This document shows positions 35,362 through 50,629 of a stretch of DNA of 64,000 nucleotides, one piece after another. The stretch is from Deinococcus gobiensis I-0 (lineage in GTDB: Bacteria > Deinococcota > Deinococci > Deinococcales > Deinococcaceae). Made by a program: the position numbers and the translations under genes. The DNA lies in NCBI RefSeq assembly GCF_000252445.1, contig NC_017790.1:2028501-2092500 (forward strand), given 5' to 3'. The notes beneath the pieces are model-generated. The model worked only from the letters and a program-made list of their open reading frames with translations, did not search any database and was not told where the DNA came from. The first letter of the stretch is position 1; every line of letters starts with the position of its first letter.

Positions 35362-36081
35362 TCAGTCGCCCGCCGCCAGTCGGTCGAGTAACTCTCCCAG
35401 CAACGCCCGCTCACCCGGACTCAGCCCATCGGCGTCCGGCAGGTGGGCGCGCAGTTGAACGGCCGCCCCCGCAGGACCGGAAACGGTGATCGGCGCCGCA
35501 TCGGTCACGAGACTGGCGATCACGCCCTCGCGGGCCAGGATGGACAGTTCGGGAGCGCGCTCGGCTTCGGGCAACGAAAGCAGGGTCAGAATCAACCCCC
35601 GGCACCCGGCATGCAGCAGCAGCGCGGCGCGCTCCTCGCTCACGCGCAGCCGCCCCGCGAGCGCGAGTGCCCGGAGCTTGCGGCGCAGATGCTCGCGACC
35701 GGCCGCCTCGGCGGGCGACACCCCACGCGGTTGCGGGTCGCCGGCCATCAGCACGTAGATCGCCGGGTGGGCCAGCCCGAAGGCGACCTGCAGGTCCCAC
35801 CCGTCCCGCAGCCCATCGGCTGGATCGGCCCTGGGCGCGGCACGCTCCTTGTCGCGCAAGTACGCCGTGAACCCGTGCTGCGCGACCGCGTCCAGCAGCC
35901 CCCGCTTGTCCCCGAACAGGCGGTAGAGCGTCGGGGCCTGCACCCCGGCGGCGGCAGCCACCGTGCGGGTGGTCAGGGCGTCGCGGCCCTCGCGGTTCAG
36001 GAGATCGGCGGCGGCCGACAGGATACGCCGCCGCAGCGCCTCCTGAACGTCGGGGGCGTCCTCTGAGCGCGGGTCCGTCAT
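35362..36081 (-). CDS. TetR-family transcriptional regulator
   Basis: The N-terminal DNA-binding domain (about 15-65) is clear: RRRILSAAADLLNREGRDALTTRTVAAAAGVQAPTLYRLFGDKRGLLDAV, split by the turn. The 239-residue length and helical C-terminal ligand domain fit the family. It is transcribed divergently from the NmrA-like gene, and a dyad over that gene's -10 box is its probable operator. Its own -10 (TATAGT, 36089-36094) lies 7 nt before ATG, so its mRNA is likely leaderless. The inducer is unknown. Confidence 0.92.
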   Translation of the reverse strand: MTDPRSEDAPDVQEALRRRILSAAADLLNREGRDALTTRTVAAAAGVQAPTLYRLFGDKRGLLDAVAQHGFTAYLRDKERAAPRADPADGLRDGWDLQVAFGLAHPAIYVLMAGDPQPRGVSPAEAAGREHLRRKLRALALAGRLRVSEERAALLLHAGCRGLILTLLSLPEAERAPELSILAREGVIASLVTDAAPITVSGPAGAAVQLRAHLPDADGLSPGERALLGELLDRLAAGD

Positions 36082-36118
36082 TCTCCTGACTATAGGTGCA
36101 TCCGAGTACAGAGACTGG

Positions 36119-36161
36119 TTGTCCGCTCAATTTTAACACTGATAACCTGAATCTGTTATCA
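36119..36161 (+). promoter_or_regulatory. Promoter of the NmrA-like gene with TetR-type operator
   Basis: TTGTCC (36119-36124), an 18-nt spacer and TAACCT (36143-36148) form the promoter. The palindrome TGATAAC-8-GTTATCA (36140-36161) covers the -10 box. This is AT-rich against its surroundings. Binding of the divergent TetR protein here would block transcription. The start codon lies 43 nt past the dyad, with GAGGAGA as ribosome site. Confidence 0.72.
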
Positions 36162-36203
36162 TTGATAAAAGTGGTCAAGACGGCTGCTTCGAGGAGACAG
36201 ACC

Positions 36204-37070
36204 ATGATCATCGTGACCGGTGGAACAGGAAAATTGGGCCGGGCCATCGTCGAGGACCTGTTGCGCCGCGCACCGGCCGACCGGGTGGGGGTCAGCGTGC
36301 GCGATCCTGGCCGGGCGCAGGACCTGGAAGCGCGGGGCGTGCGGGTACGCCAGAGCGACTTCGCCGACGCAGTCGCCCTACGCCGGGCTTTCGAGGGAGC
36401 GTCGCAGGTGCTACTGGTCTCGTCCGGCAGGCTGGGCGAGGAGGCCGTGCGCCTGCACCGCAATGTGGTCGACGCCGCGCGGGACGCCGGGGCCAGGCGT
36501 GTCGTGTACACCAGCCATATGGCGGCCAGCCTGGACTCGCTCTTTCCTCCGATGTGGACCCACGCCGCCACCGAGGCGATGCTGCGCGAATCGGAGCTGG
36601 CCTTCACGGCGCTGCGCAACGGCTTTTACGGCGACAGTACCCGTTTCCTGATGGGTGACGCCTTCCGGACCGGCGAGGTGAATGCGCCGCAGGACGGCCC
36701 GGTGTCGTGGACCACCCACGCCGACCTCGCCGGAGCCGCCGCCGCCGTCCTGACCGGGGAGCAAGGACGCTTTGAGGGACCCACACCGCCCCTGCTCGCC
36801 CCGGAGGCGCTGGATCTCGCACAGCTCGGAGCGCAGCTCGCAGAACTGACCGGGCGGCCCAGCCGGCGAGTCGTGGTGCCGGACGCCGAGTACCGGGCGG
36901 GCCTGGTCGCGCGCAGCCTCCCCCCCGAGCGCATCGAAACCATGCTGGGTCTGTTCGCCGCCGCCCGGCGCGGGGAGTTCGCCGCCACGGACCCCATGCT
37001 GGGTGAGCTGCTGGGCCGCACCCCCGAAACCATGCGGGGCGTGCTCGCGCGCCAACTCGCGGAGGTCTGA
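36204..37070 (+). CDS. NmrA-like NAD(P)H-binding oxidoreductase
   Basis: The 288-residue Rossmann protein begins MIIVTGGTGKLGRAIVEDLL with the glycine motif TGGTGKLG at 5-12. The rest matches NmrA / quinone oxidoreductase 2-like atypical SDRs (VLLVSSGRLGEEAVRLHRNVVDAAR, RVVYTSHMA, FTALRNGFYGDS, SWTTHADLAGAAAAVL). Such proteins reduce quinones or sense NAD(P) state. The paired TetR gene and shared control region suggest induction by a small electrophile or quinone. The substrate is inferred only. Confidence 0.88.
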   Translation: MIIVTGGTGKLGRAIVEDLLRRAPADRVGVSVRDPGRAQDLEARGVRVRQSDFADAVALRRAFEGASQVLLVSSGRLGEEAVRLHRNVVDAARDAGARRVVYTSHMAASLDSLFPPMWTHAATEAMLRESELAFTALRNGFYGDSTRFLMGDAFRTGEVNAPQDGPVSWTTHADLAGAAAAVLTGEQGRFEGPTPPLLAPEALDLAQLGAQLAELTGRPSRRVVVPDAEYRAGLVARSLPPERIETMLGLFAAARRGEFAATDPMLGELLGRTPETMRGVLARQLAEV

Positions 37071-37692
37071 ACCCGCACTGCAATCTGCGCCGAGACCCGT
37101 CGGCCCGGCAGTGGTGCGCTGCGAGTTTGAGAGTTTGGCAGTGGCGCTCCGGCCCACTCCGGCGGGTAGGCGAGGGGTCTCCTGGCGGCGCGTAACGACG
37201 GGAGGGTGGGATGGCCGAATGAAATCAACCGGCTCAACCGGGGGCAATCCGTAGCCTTCAGCTCGGGTCGCTTCGCTCTGAGCACATGACGCCGATCATC
37301 GGCCGGTGAGCCAGAGACGGCCGCCTCAGAGCGATCAGGGGCAGCAGAGGAGGCTTGAGGTGTGACCACTGCCCATTGCCGATTTCTCCGCGCTACAGCA
37401 GCAAAAGATACCCCTCCCTCGGCCGACAGCCTCTGGGACGTCGGCCGAGGGGAAGCCACATGGGCGGGTCAAGGACGGCGGGAAGCCCGCTGCGCTCCCG
37501 GCAACCGTGTGGCCTCTGCATGCTCCAGGTCGCCCGGCCCGCCGCAGGGCGAAGGCCCACCCTACCTACCCGTACCGAGCGTCCCCCGTGTATGGCCCGC
37601 TGCTTGTGGTGGTCACCTGCCGGGCACAGCGCGGCCCCCTGCCCTTCGGAGACAGGGAGCTGGGGGCGGGCGACCCTCATCGGAAAAGCGGT
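37071..37692. other. 622-bp gap with hairpins, no recognised gene
   Basis: No coding frame here has convincing codon use or a start site. Two structured segments are visible: CGCTCTGAG near 37269 with CTCAGAGCG near 37325, and a 12-bp perfect stem CCCTCGGCCGAC (37416-37427) with its complement at 37440-37451 around a 12-nt loop. I looked for tmRNA, RNase P and SRP RNA hallmarks and saw none. It may hold a small RNA, a repeat element or gene remnants. Confidence 0.4.
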
Positions 37693-38778
37693 TCAGTCCC
37701 GCACGTTCTCCAGCAGCATCGCGTCGCCCAGCGAGTAGAAGCGGTAATCCTGCGCCAGCGCCGCCGCGTACGCCGCCCTGATCCGCTCCTCGCCCGCGAA
37801 CGCCGAGACCAGCAGCAGCAGGGTGCTGCCCGGCAGGTGCAGGTTGGTGATCAGCAGGTCGGGCACGTTGACGGGCGTTCCCGGCGTGATGAAGATCCGC
37901 GTGTCGCCCTCCCCCGCCCGCACCGCCTCGCCGTCCCAGGCACTTTCCAGCGTACGCACGGTCGTGGTGCCGACCGCCACCACGCGGCGGCCCTCGGCGC
38001 GGGCGCGGCCGATCGCCCCGGCGGTGGCCTCGCTGACCGCGTAGCGCTCGGCGTGCATGACGTGTTCGGCGACCGGCCCCGAAATCGGTTTGAAGGTTCC
38101 CGCGCCCACATGCAGGGTCACGCTGGCCCGCTCGATGCCCCGCGCGTCCAGCCGCGCCAGGAGTTCGGGCGTGAAATGAAGCCCGGCGGTCGGCGCGGCC
38201 ACGCTGCCGGGCGTCTGGGCATAGACGGTCTGGTACCGCTCGCGCCAGTGGGCCTCGTCGTCGCCCGCCTCGATGTAGGGGGGCAGCGGCAGCCGCCCGA
38301 TCTCGTCGAGATGCGGCTTGAGGTCATGGTCGAAGCGCAGCAGCCGCGCGCCGTCGTCGAGCACACCCACGACCTCGGCGCGGTGTTCGCCCTGCGGCCC
38401 CAGCAGCAGCACGTTCCCGGCGCGGCGCGCGGGCTTGAGATAGGCGCTCCACACGTTCGCCTCTTCCTCGCGCAGCAGCAGCACTTCGACCTGCCCGCCG
38501 CCGAACCCGCCCGCGTCCACCGGCTTGCGGGCCATCACGCGCGCCGGAATCACGCGGCTCTCGTTGAAGACGAGCAGGTCGCCGGGCCGCAGCAGGTCGG
38601 GCAGCTCGCGGAAGACGCGGTGCGTGATCTCGGCCCCCACCACCATCAGGCGCGAGGCGTCGCGCGGCTCGGCCCCCGTCTGGGCGATGCGCTCCGGGGG
38701 CAGCTCGAACTTCAGGCGCTCGAGGGCGCCGTCGGCCGCGCCCCCTGCTCCGGGGACCGGGTCAGGCACCGGGGTCAT
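37693..38778 (-). CDS. queA: S-adenosylmethionine:tRNA ribosyltransferase-isomerase
   Basis: ATG 38778 is chosen; the longer frame overlaps the upstream gene. The 361-residue length is typical. Characteristic blocks: FELPPERIAQTGAEPRDASRL, LLVFNESRVIPARV, a central insertion, SVAAPTAGLHFTPELL, VTLHVGAGTFKPI, and the end TNLHLPGSTLLLLVSAFAG...YRFYSLGDAML. QueA transfers the ribosyl part of SAM to 7-aminomethyl-7-deazaguanine in tRNA, forming epoxyqueuosine at the wobble position. It overlaps the upstream NYN gene by 4 nt, so the two are co-translated. Confidence 0.96.
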   Translation of the reverse strand: MTPVPDPVPGAGGAADGALERLKFELPPERIAQTGAEPRDASRLMVVGAEITHRVFRELPDLLRPGDLLVFNESRVIPARVMARKPVDAGGFGGGQVEVLLLREEEANVWSAYLKPARRAGNVLLLGPQGEHRAEVVGVLDDGARLLRFDHDLKPHLDEIGRLPLPPYIEAGDDEAHWRERYQTVYAQTPGSVAAPTAGLHFTPELLARLDARGIERASVTLHVGAGTFKPISGPVAEHVMHAERYAVSEATAGAIGRARAEGRRVVAVGTTTVRTLESAWDGEAVRAGEGDTRIFITPGTPVNVPDLLITNLHLPGSTLLLLVSAFAGEERIRAAYAAALAQDYRFYSLGDAMLLENVRD

Positions 38779-39341
38779 TCCTCGGCCTTCTCCTCGGTCT
38801 TGTTGCCGTTGCCGCCCTTCTGGCGCGCGGGCATCAGGCCGCCCTCGATGTCGGGCAGGTGCGTGAACCTGTCGGCGGCGTCGATGAGCTTCTGGGCCGT
38901 GTGCTCGCGGAAGGCGATGACCTCGACCCGCTTGCCACGCTCCTGAAGCACCTCGACGATGTCGGTGAAGTCGCCGTCGCCGCTGCCCAGCACCACCACG
39001 TCGAGGTGGTCCATCAGGCGGACCATGTCGGCCACGATGCCCATGTCCCAGTTGCCCTCGTAGATGGCCTTGCCGCCGTCGGTGACGTGATGCACGGTGA
39101 GGTTCATGCGCCGCACCTTGTAGCCCAGTGCCGAGAGTTTGAAGATGAAGGGCCGCGCCGTCGCCTCGTTCTCCCGCTCGACGGTGTAGCTGATGGCGTG
39201 GACGAGCTCGCGGTCCTCGGTGGCGACCTTGAGGACCGTCTCGAAGTTGACCGTGCGCTCGAGCAGGTCGCGCGCCGAGTGGTAGAGGTTCTGGGTATCC
39301 ACGAACAGGCCCACGCGGGGCCGATGTACGACGTACTGCAT
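38775..39341 (-). CDS. NYN-domain (LabA/DUF88-like) protein
   Basis: The start at 39341 follows AGGAGAAAC. This 188-residue protein has the PIN-like NYN fold: VGLFVDTQNLYHSARD with the first Asp, EGNWDMGIVADMVRL, and VVVLGSGDGDFTDIVEVLQERGKRVEVIAF with the acidic pair. The C-terminal tail is Lys/Glu/Gly-rich. NYN proteins are metal-dependent RNases or RNA-binding relatives. Overlap with queA hints at a tRNA-linked role, which is inference. Confidence 0.88.
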   Translation of the reverse strand: MQYVVHRPRVGLFVDTQNLYHSARDLLERTVNFETVLKVATEDRELVHAISYTVERENEATARPFIFKLSALGYKVRRMNLTVHHVTDGGKAIYEGNWDMGIVADMVRLMDHLDVVVLGSGDGDFTDIVEVLQERGKRVEVIAFREHTAQKLIDAADRFTHLPDIEGGLMPARQKGGNGNKTEEKAEE

Positions 39342-39578
39342 TGTGTTTCTCCTGTTGGGGGTCGCCGCAGATGGGCGGGTCGAAATAGGCGGATGGCGAA
39401 AGGGTGGACAGGGGCCAAAAAGAAGGGGCCGGAAAACCGCGAAACGGAGCGGGCCGGGCCAATCGCGCGGCGCGGCCACAGCATAGACCAGCCCGGCGAG
39501 CAGGGTCCAGGGCGCGGGGGGCCACGTGTCTTTCCCACCCCCCCAGGCCCGCCGCGCAAAGCGGGTAGGCTGGGGTAC

Positions 39579-40853
<1,275 letters not shown>

Positions 40854-40967
40854 GGGCACCTCCGCCTGCGGTCAGTGGGCGTCGCCCCTCCTGCTGACCG
40901 GCCGACCAGCTCACCCGAGCTTCATCTTCCCTTGATTTCTGACGCCGGATTGCGGAGGATACCCCTT

Positions 40968-41456
<489 letters not shown>

Positions 41457-41483
41457 AAAGAAAAGGCGCGGGAACAGGCTCGC

Positions 41484-42188
41484 CTAGCGCAGCGTGACCG
41501 CCACGAAGACCGGCAGGTCGTCGGGACCCTCGAAGCCGGGGCGCAGGGCGCGCACGGTCAGGAGGGCGCGGTTGCCCTGCACGTCTACCCGGTCGAGCCG
41601 GAACCGGACCGCGCAGGTGGGCAGGCGCAGGCCACCGGTCGCCACCCGCTGTCCTCCCACCCGCAGCGCGAAGGTGGTGGGCAGCGCGCCGCCAGCCCGC
41701 ACCGACAGGTCTACCGGCACCGGGCGCGACCATAGCGTCACCTGAACGCGGCGGGTCTGCCCGGCCCCGATCCCCGCGTTCCAGTTCGGGACGCGGGAGG
41801 CCGGGGCCAGATAGCGCGGGACCGACAGACGGCCGGGCCAGAGGTTCCAGCCCTTCAGGCGGGCCTGCTCGCCGCGCAGCACCTGGGCTTCCAGGCCGGC
41901 GGGCGTGGCCCCCGGCGTCTGGTCGGTCAGGGTCCGGTCGCGCAGGGTGCGGCCCGTGGCCGTGTCCAGAACGGTCAGCCGCGCCTCGGGGAACCCGCTG
42001 CCGTCGAGCACCTGCCGTGTCAGGACAAGCACCCGCGCGCCGTCCGGCGAAAAGGCGACCCGCGTCACCTCCGGGCGGTTGGCCGCGAGGGCAGGCAGAC
42101 CGAGCAGTGCCGCGCACAGGGCCACGGCCCACCGGACCCGACCCCGGCACCCGGACCAGGCGTCACGGTGCCTGCGCCCCGCCGTCAC
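41484..42188 (-). CDS. Predicted secreted protein, DUF2259-like
   Basis: GTG 42188 is the best start; upstream in-frame residues overlap the neighbouring gene. A signal peptide (VRWAVALCAALLGLPALA) follows a basic stretch. The mature part starts VTRVAFSPDGARVLVLTRQ and has a beta-rich body (ARLTVLDTATGRTLRDRTL, VQVTLWSRPVPVDLSV, DDLPVFVAVTLR), resembling DUF2259 secreted proteins. No catalytic motif. It lies 20 nt after the upstream secreted-protein gene, so the two are probably co-transcribed. Confidence 0.7.
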   Translation of the reverse strand: MTAGRRHRDAWSGCRGRVRWAVALCAALLGLPALAANRPEVTRVAFSPDGARVLVLTRQVLDGSGFPEARLTVLDTATGRTLRDRTLTDQTPGATPAGLEAQVLRGEQARLKGWNLWPGRLSVPRYLAPASRVPNWNAGIGAGQTRRVQVTLWSRPVPVDLSVRAGGALPTTFALRVGGQRVATGGLRLPTCAVRFRLDRVDVQGNRALLTVRALRPGFEGPDDLPVFVAVTLR

Positions 42189-42208
42189 CGGTCCTCGGCC
42201 CCGGGCAC

Positions 42209-42727
42209 TCAGAACCGGACGGTAGACAGCACCTTGCTGTACAGCGCGTTGGCCGAGGCGTAGCGCGCCGCCGTGTCGGTGAGCTGGAAGGAATACAGGT
42301 TCTTGGCGCCGTTGCCGAACCACACCCGCATCCGCAGCGTGTCCTTGCCCTTGGCGATCTGGTATTCGCGCTCGGTGCCGCTCACGCCGCCGTAGCTGGC
42401 CGCCCGGCTCGTGAGGGTCTTGAGGGTGACGCCCGTGGACTTGAGGCCCTGCTCGAAGCCGCCGAACTCCTGGGTCACGTTGACCGCCCTGCCGTTTTTG
42501 GGCACGAACAGCAGCCGGATCATGGTGGCGGGCGGCGTCTTGGCGGAGACCATGCTCACGCCGTTGGTCTTGTCGCCCAGGTCCACACCCAGCCAGCCCT
42601 GCGGGTGACTGAAGCGGAAGGGCAGTTTGGCGTCGCTGAACGGCACCAGCGTCTGGGCACCGGCCAGACCACCGGCCAGCGCGGAGGCCAGCAGGGCGGC
42701 GGGAACGAACTTGCGCAGAACCTTCAT
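42209..42727 (-). CDS. Secreted protein, PsbP/DcrB-like
   Basis: This 172-residue protein has a signal peptide (KVLRKFVPAALLASALAGGLAGA) and a single alpha/beta domain (LPFRFSHPQGWLGVDLGDKT, ATMIRLLFVPKNGRAV, GTEREYQIAKGKDTLRMRVWF, YSFQLTDTAARYASANALYSKVLSTVRF). The strand pattern and final helix-strand match the PsbP/Mog1/DcrB fold. TACGGT lies 6 nt before ATG, a leaderless start. Its role outside the membrane is unknown. Confidence 0.75.
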   Translation of the reverse strand: MKVLRKFVPAALLASALAGGLAGAQTLVPFSDAKLPFRFSHPQGWLGVDLGDKTNGVSMVSAKTPPATMIRLLFVPKNGRAVNVTQEFGGFEQGLKSTGVTLKTLTSRAASYGGVSGTEREYQIAKGKDTLRMRVWFGNGAKNLYSFQLTDTAARYASANALYSKVLSTVRF

Positions 42728-42827
42728 GCCCGCACCGTACCAGGGCCGCGTGATGACCGGCTAAGGGCCACGTTCAAGCCGCGCTCACGCAGCGACAGAC
42801 CCGCGTCAGGCCCGTAGGCGAAGGGGG

Positions 42828-43475
42828 TCAGCGGGCCACCAGACCGGGCCGGGGCCACAGGCGCAGGTCGGCCGTGCCCGCCACGTCGCGCAGGTCTACC
42901 GGACCGTAGGCGCGCGAGTCGAGGCTGGCCCCGGTGCGGCGGTTGTCGCCCATGACCCAGACCTTACCCGGCGGCACGACCTCTGGCGGCTGGGTGTTCA
43001 CGTACCCCTCGGTACTGGCGTAGCTCTCCGCCAGGGGGCGGCCGTTCACGTAGACCCGGCCGTCCTCGACCGCCACCGTGTCGCCCGCCAGCCCGATGAC
43101 CCGCTTGACGTTGTAGGGCCGGTGGGTGACGCCGTAGATCGTCTCGTAGCTGTAGGGACTCTCGGCCGGGGCCTTGAAGATGACGAGGTCGCCCCGGTGC
43201 AGGTACGGCCCGCTCAGGCCCCAGGCGTGCAGCCAACGCGGGTACTTGAGGAGCAGCAGCATCTGGCCGCTCTGGAGGGTCGGCTCCATGCTCTCGCCGT
43301 CCACGCGCGCCAGGGTGCACAGGAAGGTGGTCACGAGATAGACCGGTAGCAGCGCCCCCAGAATCCACTGCCGCCAGAAGGCCCGCCAGGGCGCGTCGCG
43401 GGTCGGGGCCGGGGTGGCCGGCGGCCGGGACAGCGGGTCCGGCCCGGCCGGCGGCGAAACGTTCACGCCGGGCAT
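42828..43475 (-). CDS. lepB: Signal peptidase I
   Basis: ATG 43475 has GGAGGGGG upstream; a leaderless GTG at 43466 is an alternative. A Pro-rich N-terminus leads to one membrane segment (about 33-54). Catalytic Ser lies in RVDGESMEPTLQSG and catalytic Lys in YNVKRVIGLAGD. The box ending is GDNRRTGASLDSRAYGPV. The 215-residue length is that of compact type I peptidases. It removes signal peptides at the outer face of the cytoplasmic membrane. Confidence 0.95.
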   Translation of the reverse strand: MPGVNVSPPAGPDPLSRPPATPAPTRDAPWRAFWRQWILGALLPVYLVTTFLCTLARVDGESMEPTLQSGQMLLLLKYPRWLHAWGLSGPYLHRGDLVIFKAPAESPYSYETIYGVTHRPYNVKRVIGLAGDTVAVEDGRVYVNGRPLAESYASTEGYVNTQPPEVVPPGKVWVMGDNRRTGASLDSRAYGPVDLRDVAGTADLRLWPRPGLVAR

Positions 43476-43538
43476 GGTAGCAGGCCCCCTCCGGGACCTT
43501 CGCGCCCTTCTCATGAGAGCAGCATCTACCTTCGGAAG

Positions 43539-44012
43539 ATGAAATCCGCTCCCCTGCTGACCCTGCTGGGTGCCTGGACGCTGGGCACCGGTCTGGCCGT
43601 CACACCGGCTCAGGCCCACCTCGCCCAGATGTCCCGGCAGACCCGGCCGGCCCCGACCCGGCCCGCCGATCCCTGGCCCGCCAGCGAGGTCCTGACGCGG
43701 CTGCTGGTGCTGCCGGCCGGACACGCGGACGGCGAGCGGATGGTGCGTGAGCTGCGCCTGAACCCGGCGCAGGTACGCGAGCTGCGCCGCCTGGCCGCCA
43801 GCGAGCACCAGTACGGGCAGGCCGCGTGGCGGGTGGTCGGGCGCGACAATGCCGCCGCCCTGAACAGGCGACTGGCCACGATGCGCGCCGAAAAGGACCG
43901 CAAGGTGCGCGCGTCGCTGGGCAGCACCTATCCGGCCTTCCGCGCGTGGCTGCGCACCTGGTGGGCCACGCAGGTCGAGGGCAGCCGCCAGAACGCCGGC
44001 CACTGGAAATGA
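43539..44012 (+). CDS. Secreted protein of unknown function (157 aa)
   Basis: A signal peptide (KSAPLLTLLGAWTLGTGLAVTPAQA) is followed by a Pro-rich linker and an Arg-rich helical domain (RMVRELRLNPAQVRELRRLAASEHQYG, LATMRAEKDRKVRASLG). The domain resembles small LTXXQ-like periplasmic helical proteins in general layout, but I see no definite family. TACCTT lies 6 nt before ATG, a leaderless start. Confidence 0.72.
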   Translation: MKSAPLLTLLGAWTLGTGLAVTPAQAHLAQMSRQTRPAPTRPADPWPASEVLTRLLVLPAGHADGERMVRELRLNPAQVRELRRLAASEHQYGQAAWRVVGRDNAAALNRRLATMRAEKDRKVRASLGSTYPAFRAWLRTWWATQVEGSRQNAGHWK

Positions 44013-44052
44013 GGGAGGGCCGCACCCCCCGCCTTCCCTATCTAGACGCGCC

Positions 44053-44082
44053 TTGCCCCCGCCCGGCCCCGGCCGGTAAGCT
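44053..44082 (+). promoter_or_regulatory. ilv promoter
   Basis: TTGCCC (44053-44058), 18 nt, then TAAGCT (44077-44082). The leader peptide ATG lies 6 nt beyond the -10 box, so transcription and translation start at about the same base. The same geometry precedes leuA. Confidence 0.75.
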
Positions 44083-44088
44083 CAGGTC

Positions 44089-44142
44089 ATGAACTGCGTG
44101 CTCGTGGTGGTACTTCTTAGCGTCGGGGGTTGCCGAGGCTGA
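44089..44142 (+). CDS. ilv operon leader peptide (17 aa)
   Basis: It reads MNCVLVVVLLSVGGCRG. Five of its codons are Val and three are Leu, in a dense run. It is followed by an intrinsic terminator at 44163-44192 and then ilvB. This is the layout of a transcription attenuator: slow translation through Val/Leu codons when charged tRNA is scarce would prevent terminator formation. It has no ribosome site and appears leaderless. Confidence 0.8.
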   Translation: MNCVLVVVLLSVGGCRG

Positions 44143-44162
44143 GCGTCACCATGCGCCGCATC

Positions 44163-44192
44163 CCCCCGCCCGAGTACGAGGCGGGGGTTTTT
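44163..44192 (+). terminator. ilv attenuator terminator
   Basis: CCCCCGCC (44163-44170) pairs with GGCGGGGG (44180-44187) around CGAGTACGA, followed by TTTTT. It lies 20 nt after the leader stop and 16 nt before ilvB, so it must be bypassed for operon expression. Confidence 0.88.
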
Positions 44193-44207
44193 CGTTCAGG
44201 AGGGTCT

Positions 44208-45961
<1,754 letters not shown>

Positions 45962-45965
<4 letters not shown>

Positions 45966-46564
45966 CCGCCGAACACAACGTCCCCGACCAACTGCTCTCG
46001 CTGCTTGTGCGCGACGAACCGCGTGTGCTGACGCGCATCACGGCGCTGTTCGGCCGCCGGGGCTACAACATCCGCAGCCTGAGCGTGGGCACCACCGAGC
46101 ATCCGGGCGTCTCGCGCATGACCATCGTGGTCAGCGGCGACCGGGGCGTGGTCGAACAGGCCATGCGCCAGCTCGAAAAACTGCACGACGTGGTCAAGAT
46201 CATCGACCACAGCCTGGAAAAGTATGTGGACCGCGAACTCGTTCTGGTCAAGGTGAGCATCACACCCGAGAACCGGGTCGAGGTGCGCCACATCGCCGAG
46301 GACTTCCGCGCGCGGATCGTGGACGTGGGCCGCCACGCCCTGACCTTCGAGGTCACGGGCGACGAGGGCAAGCTGACGGCCTTCATCGAGCAGATGCGAC
46401 CCTTCGGGATTCTGGAGACCATGCGCACCGGCCGCATCGCCCTGACGCGCGGCAGCAACGCCGACATTCCGGCCCACGTGTGGCACGAGGGCGAGTCGGC
46501 GGCGCTGACCCCGGCGGTCGAGCCGCGCGAGGAACGCGCGCGCGGCGTGCCCAACCTGTTCTGA
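45962..46564 (+). CDS. ilvN: Acetolactate synthase small (regulatory) subunit
   Basis: ATGA overlap with ilvB. The 200-residue product has an N-terminal ACT domain (SLLVRDEPRVLTRITALFGRRGYNIRSLSVG, then the MTIVVSG strand) that binds valine for feedback inhibition, and the C-terminal ALS_ss_C-type domain (RELVLVKVSITPENRVEV, ARIVDVGRHALTFEVTG, GILETMRTGRIALTRG). It associates with IlvB. The last about 30 residues are a disordered Ala/Glu/Arg tail, slightly longer than usual. Confidence 0.96.
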
Positions 46565-46623
46565 AGGCGCCTCCCCTAGCCCACATTCCCACCGAACCCA
46601 CTTTTCTGTAGGAGAATCGAGAA

Positions 46624-47634
<1,011 letters not shown>

Positions 47635-47657
47635 GCTGAGGGCCTGACCCCGGAAAG

Positions 47658-47690
47658 CGCCGCTCCCGAACCGTGGGGGCGGCGTTTCTT
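47658..47690 (+). terminator. Terminator after ilvC
   Basis: CGCCGCTCCC (47658-47667) pairs with GGGGGCGGCG (47675-47684), with one G-U pair and a 7-nt loop, followed by TTTCTT. It ends the ilvBNC operon. Confidence 0.85.
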
Positions 47691-47761
47691 TGGGCTCACA
47701 GCGGTTTCCGGTTCCGGTGAGGGACCGAGCGCACTCTGCTCCATTCCTCCGAATTCTGCCC

Positions 47762-48763
<1,002 letters not shown>

Positions 48764-48803
48764 TCCGTACAGCTTGAGTGAGGCGGCCCACATTAGACAA
48801 CCC

Positions 48804-48833
48804 TTGCGCGCGGCTCGCCAGCCCGCTTAGACT
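48804..48833 (+). promoter_or_regulatory. leuA promoter
   Basis: TTGCGC (48804-48809), 18 nt, then TAGACT (48828-48833). The leader ATG follows after 6 nt, exactly as at the ilv promoter. Confidence 0.75.
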
Positions 48834-48839
48834 CTCGGC

Positions 48840-48887
48840 ATGACCGTTTTCGGCCTGCTTCTTCTCAGCCTTCCTCCGGTGGAGTGA
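48840..48887 (+). CDS. leu leader peptide (15 aa)
   Basis: It reads [15 protein letters not shown]. Five of 15 codons are Leu, four of them consecutive. It lacks a ribosome site and appears leaderless. A strong terminator follows at 48918-48947, then leuA. This is the attenuator pattern, with leucine tRNA charging as the sensed signal. Confidence 0.82.
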   Translation: MTVFGLLLLSLPPVE

Positions 48888-48917
48888 ACGGCGAGAGCGA
48901 GTACGTCGCCGAACAAG

Positions 48918-48947
48918 CCCCCGGAGGACACCCCTCCGGGGGTTTTT
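48918..48947 (+). terminator. leu attenuator terminator
   Basis: CCCCCGGAGG (48918-48927) pairs perfectly with CCTCCGGGGG (48933-48942) around ACACC, followed by TTTTT. It stands between the leader stop and leuA. Confidence 0.9.
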
Positions 48948-48988
48948 CCGTGCCGCCCCCTTCCCTTTCCCACCCAAGGAGCACGACC

Positions 48989-50557
<1,569 letters not shown>

Positions 50558-50629
50558 GCACGGGGACGGGAGGGGCCAGGGGACGTGTCCTGGCCCCCCT
50601 CTGTTCCGACCCGACCTTCAGGAGCAGTC

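Noticed and set aside
37071..37692. Possible tmRNA, RNase P or SRP RNA in the gap
   Set aside because: None of the conserved core motifs of these RNAs was seen on either strand.
44130..44207. Upstream TTG start for ilvB
   Set aside because: It would translate through the attenuator terminator; ATG 44208 has a strong ribosome site and gives the family's N-terminus.
48884..48988. Upstream GTG start for leuA
   Set aside because: It lies in the leader peptide and terminator; ATG 48989 has AAGGA upstream and fits the family length.
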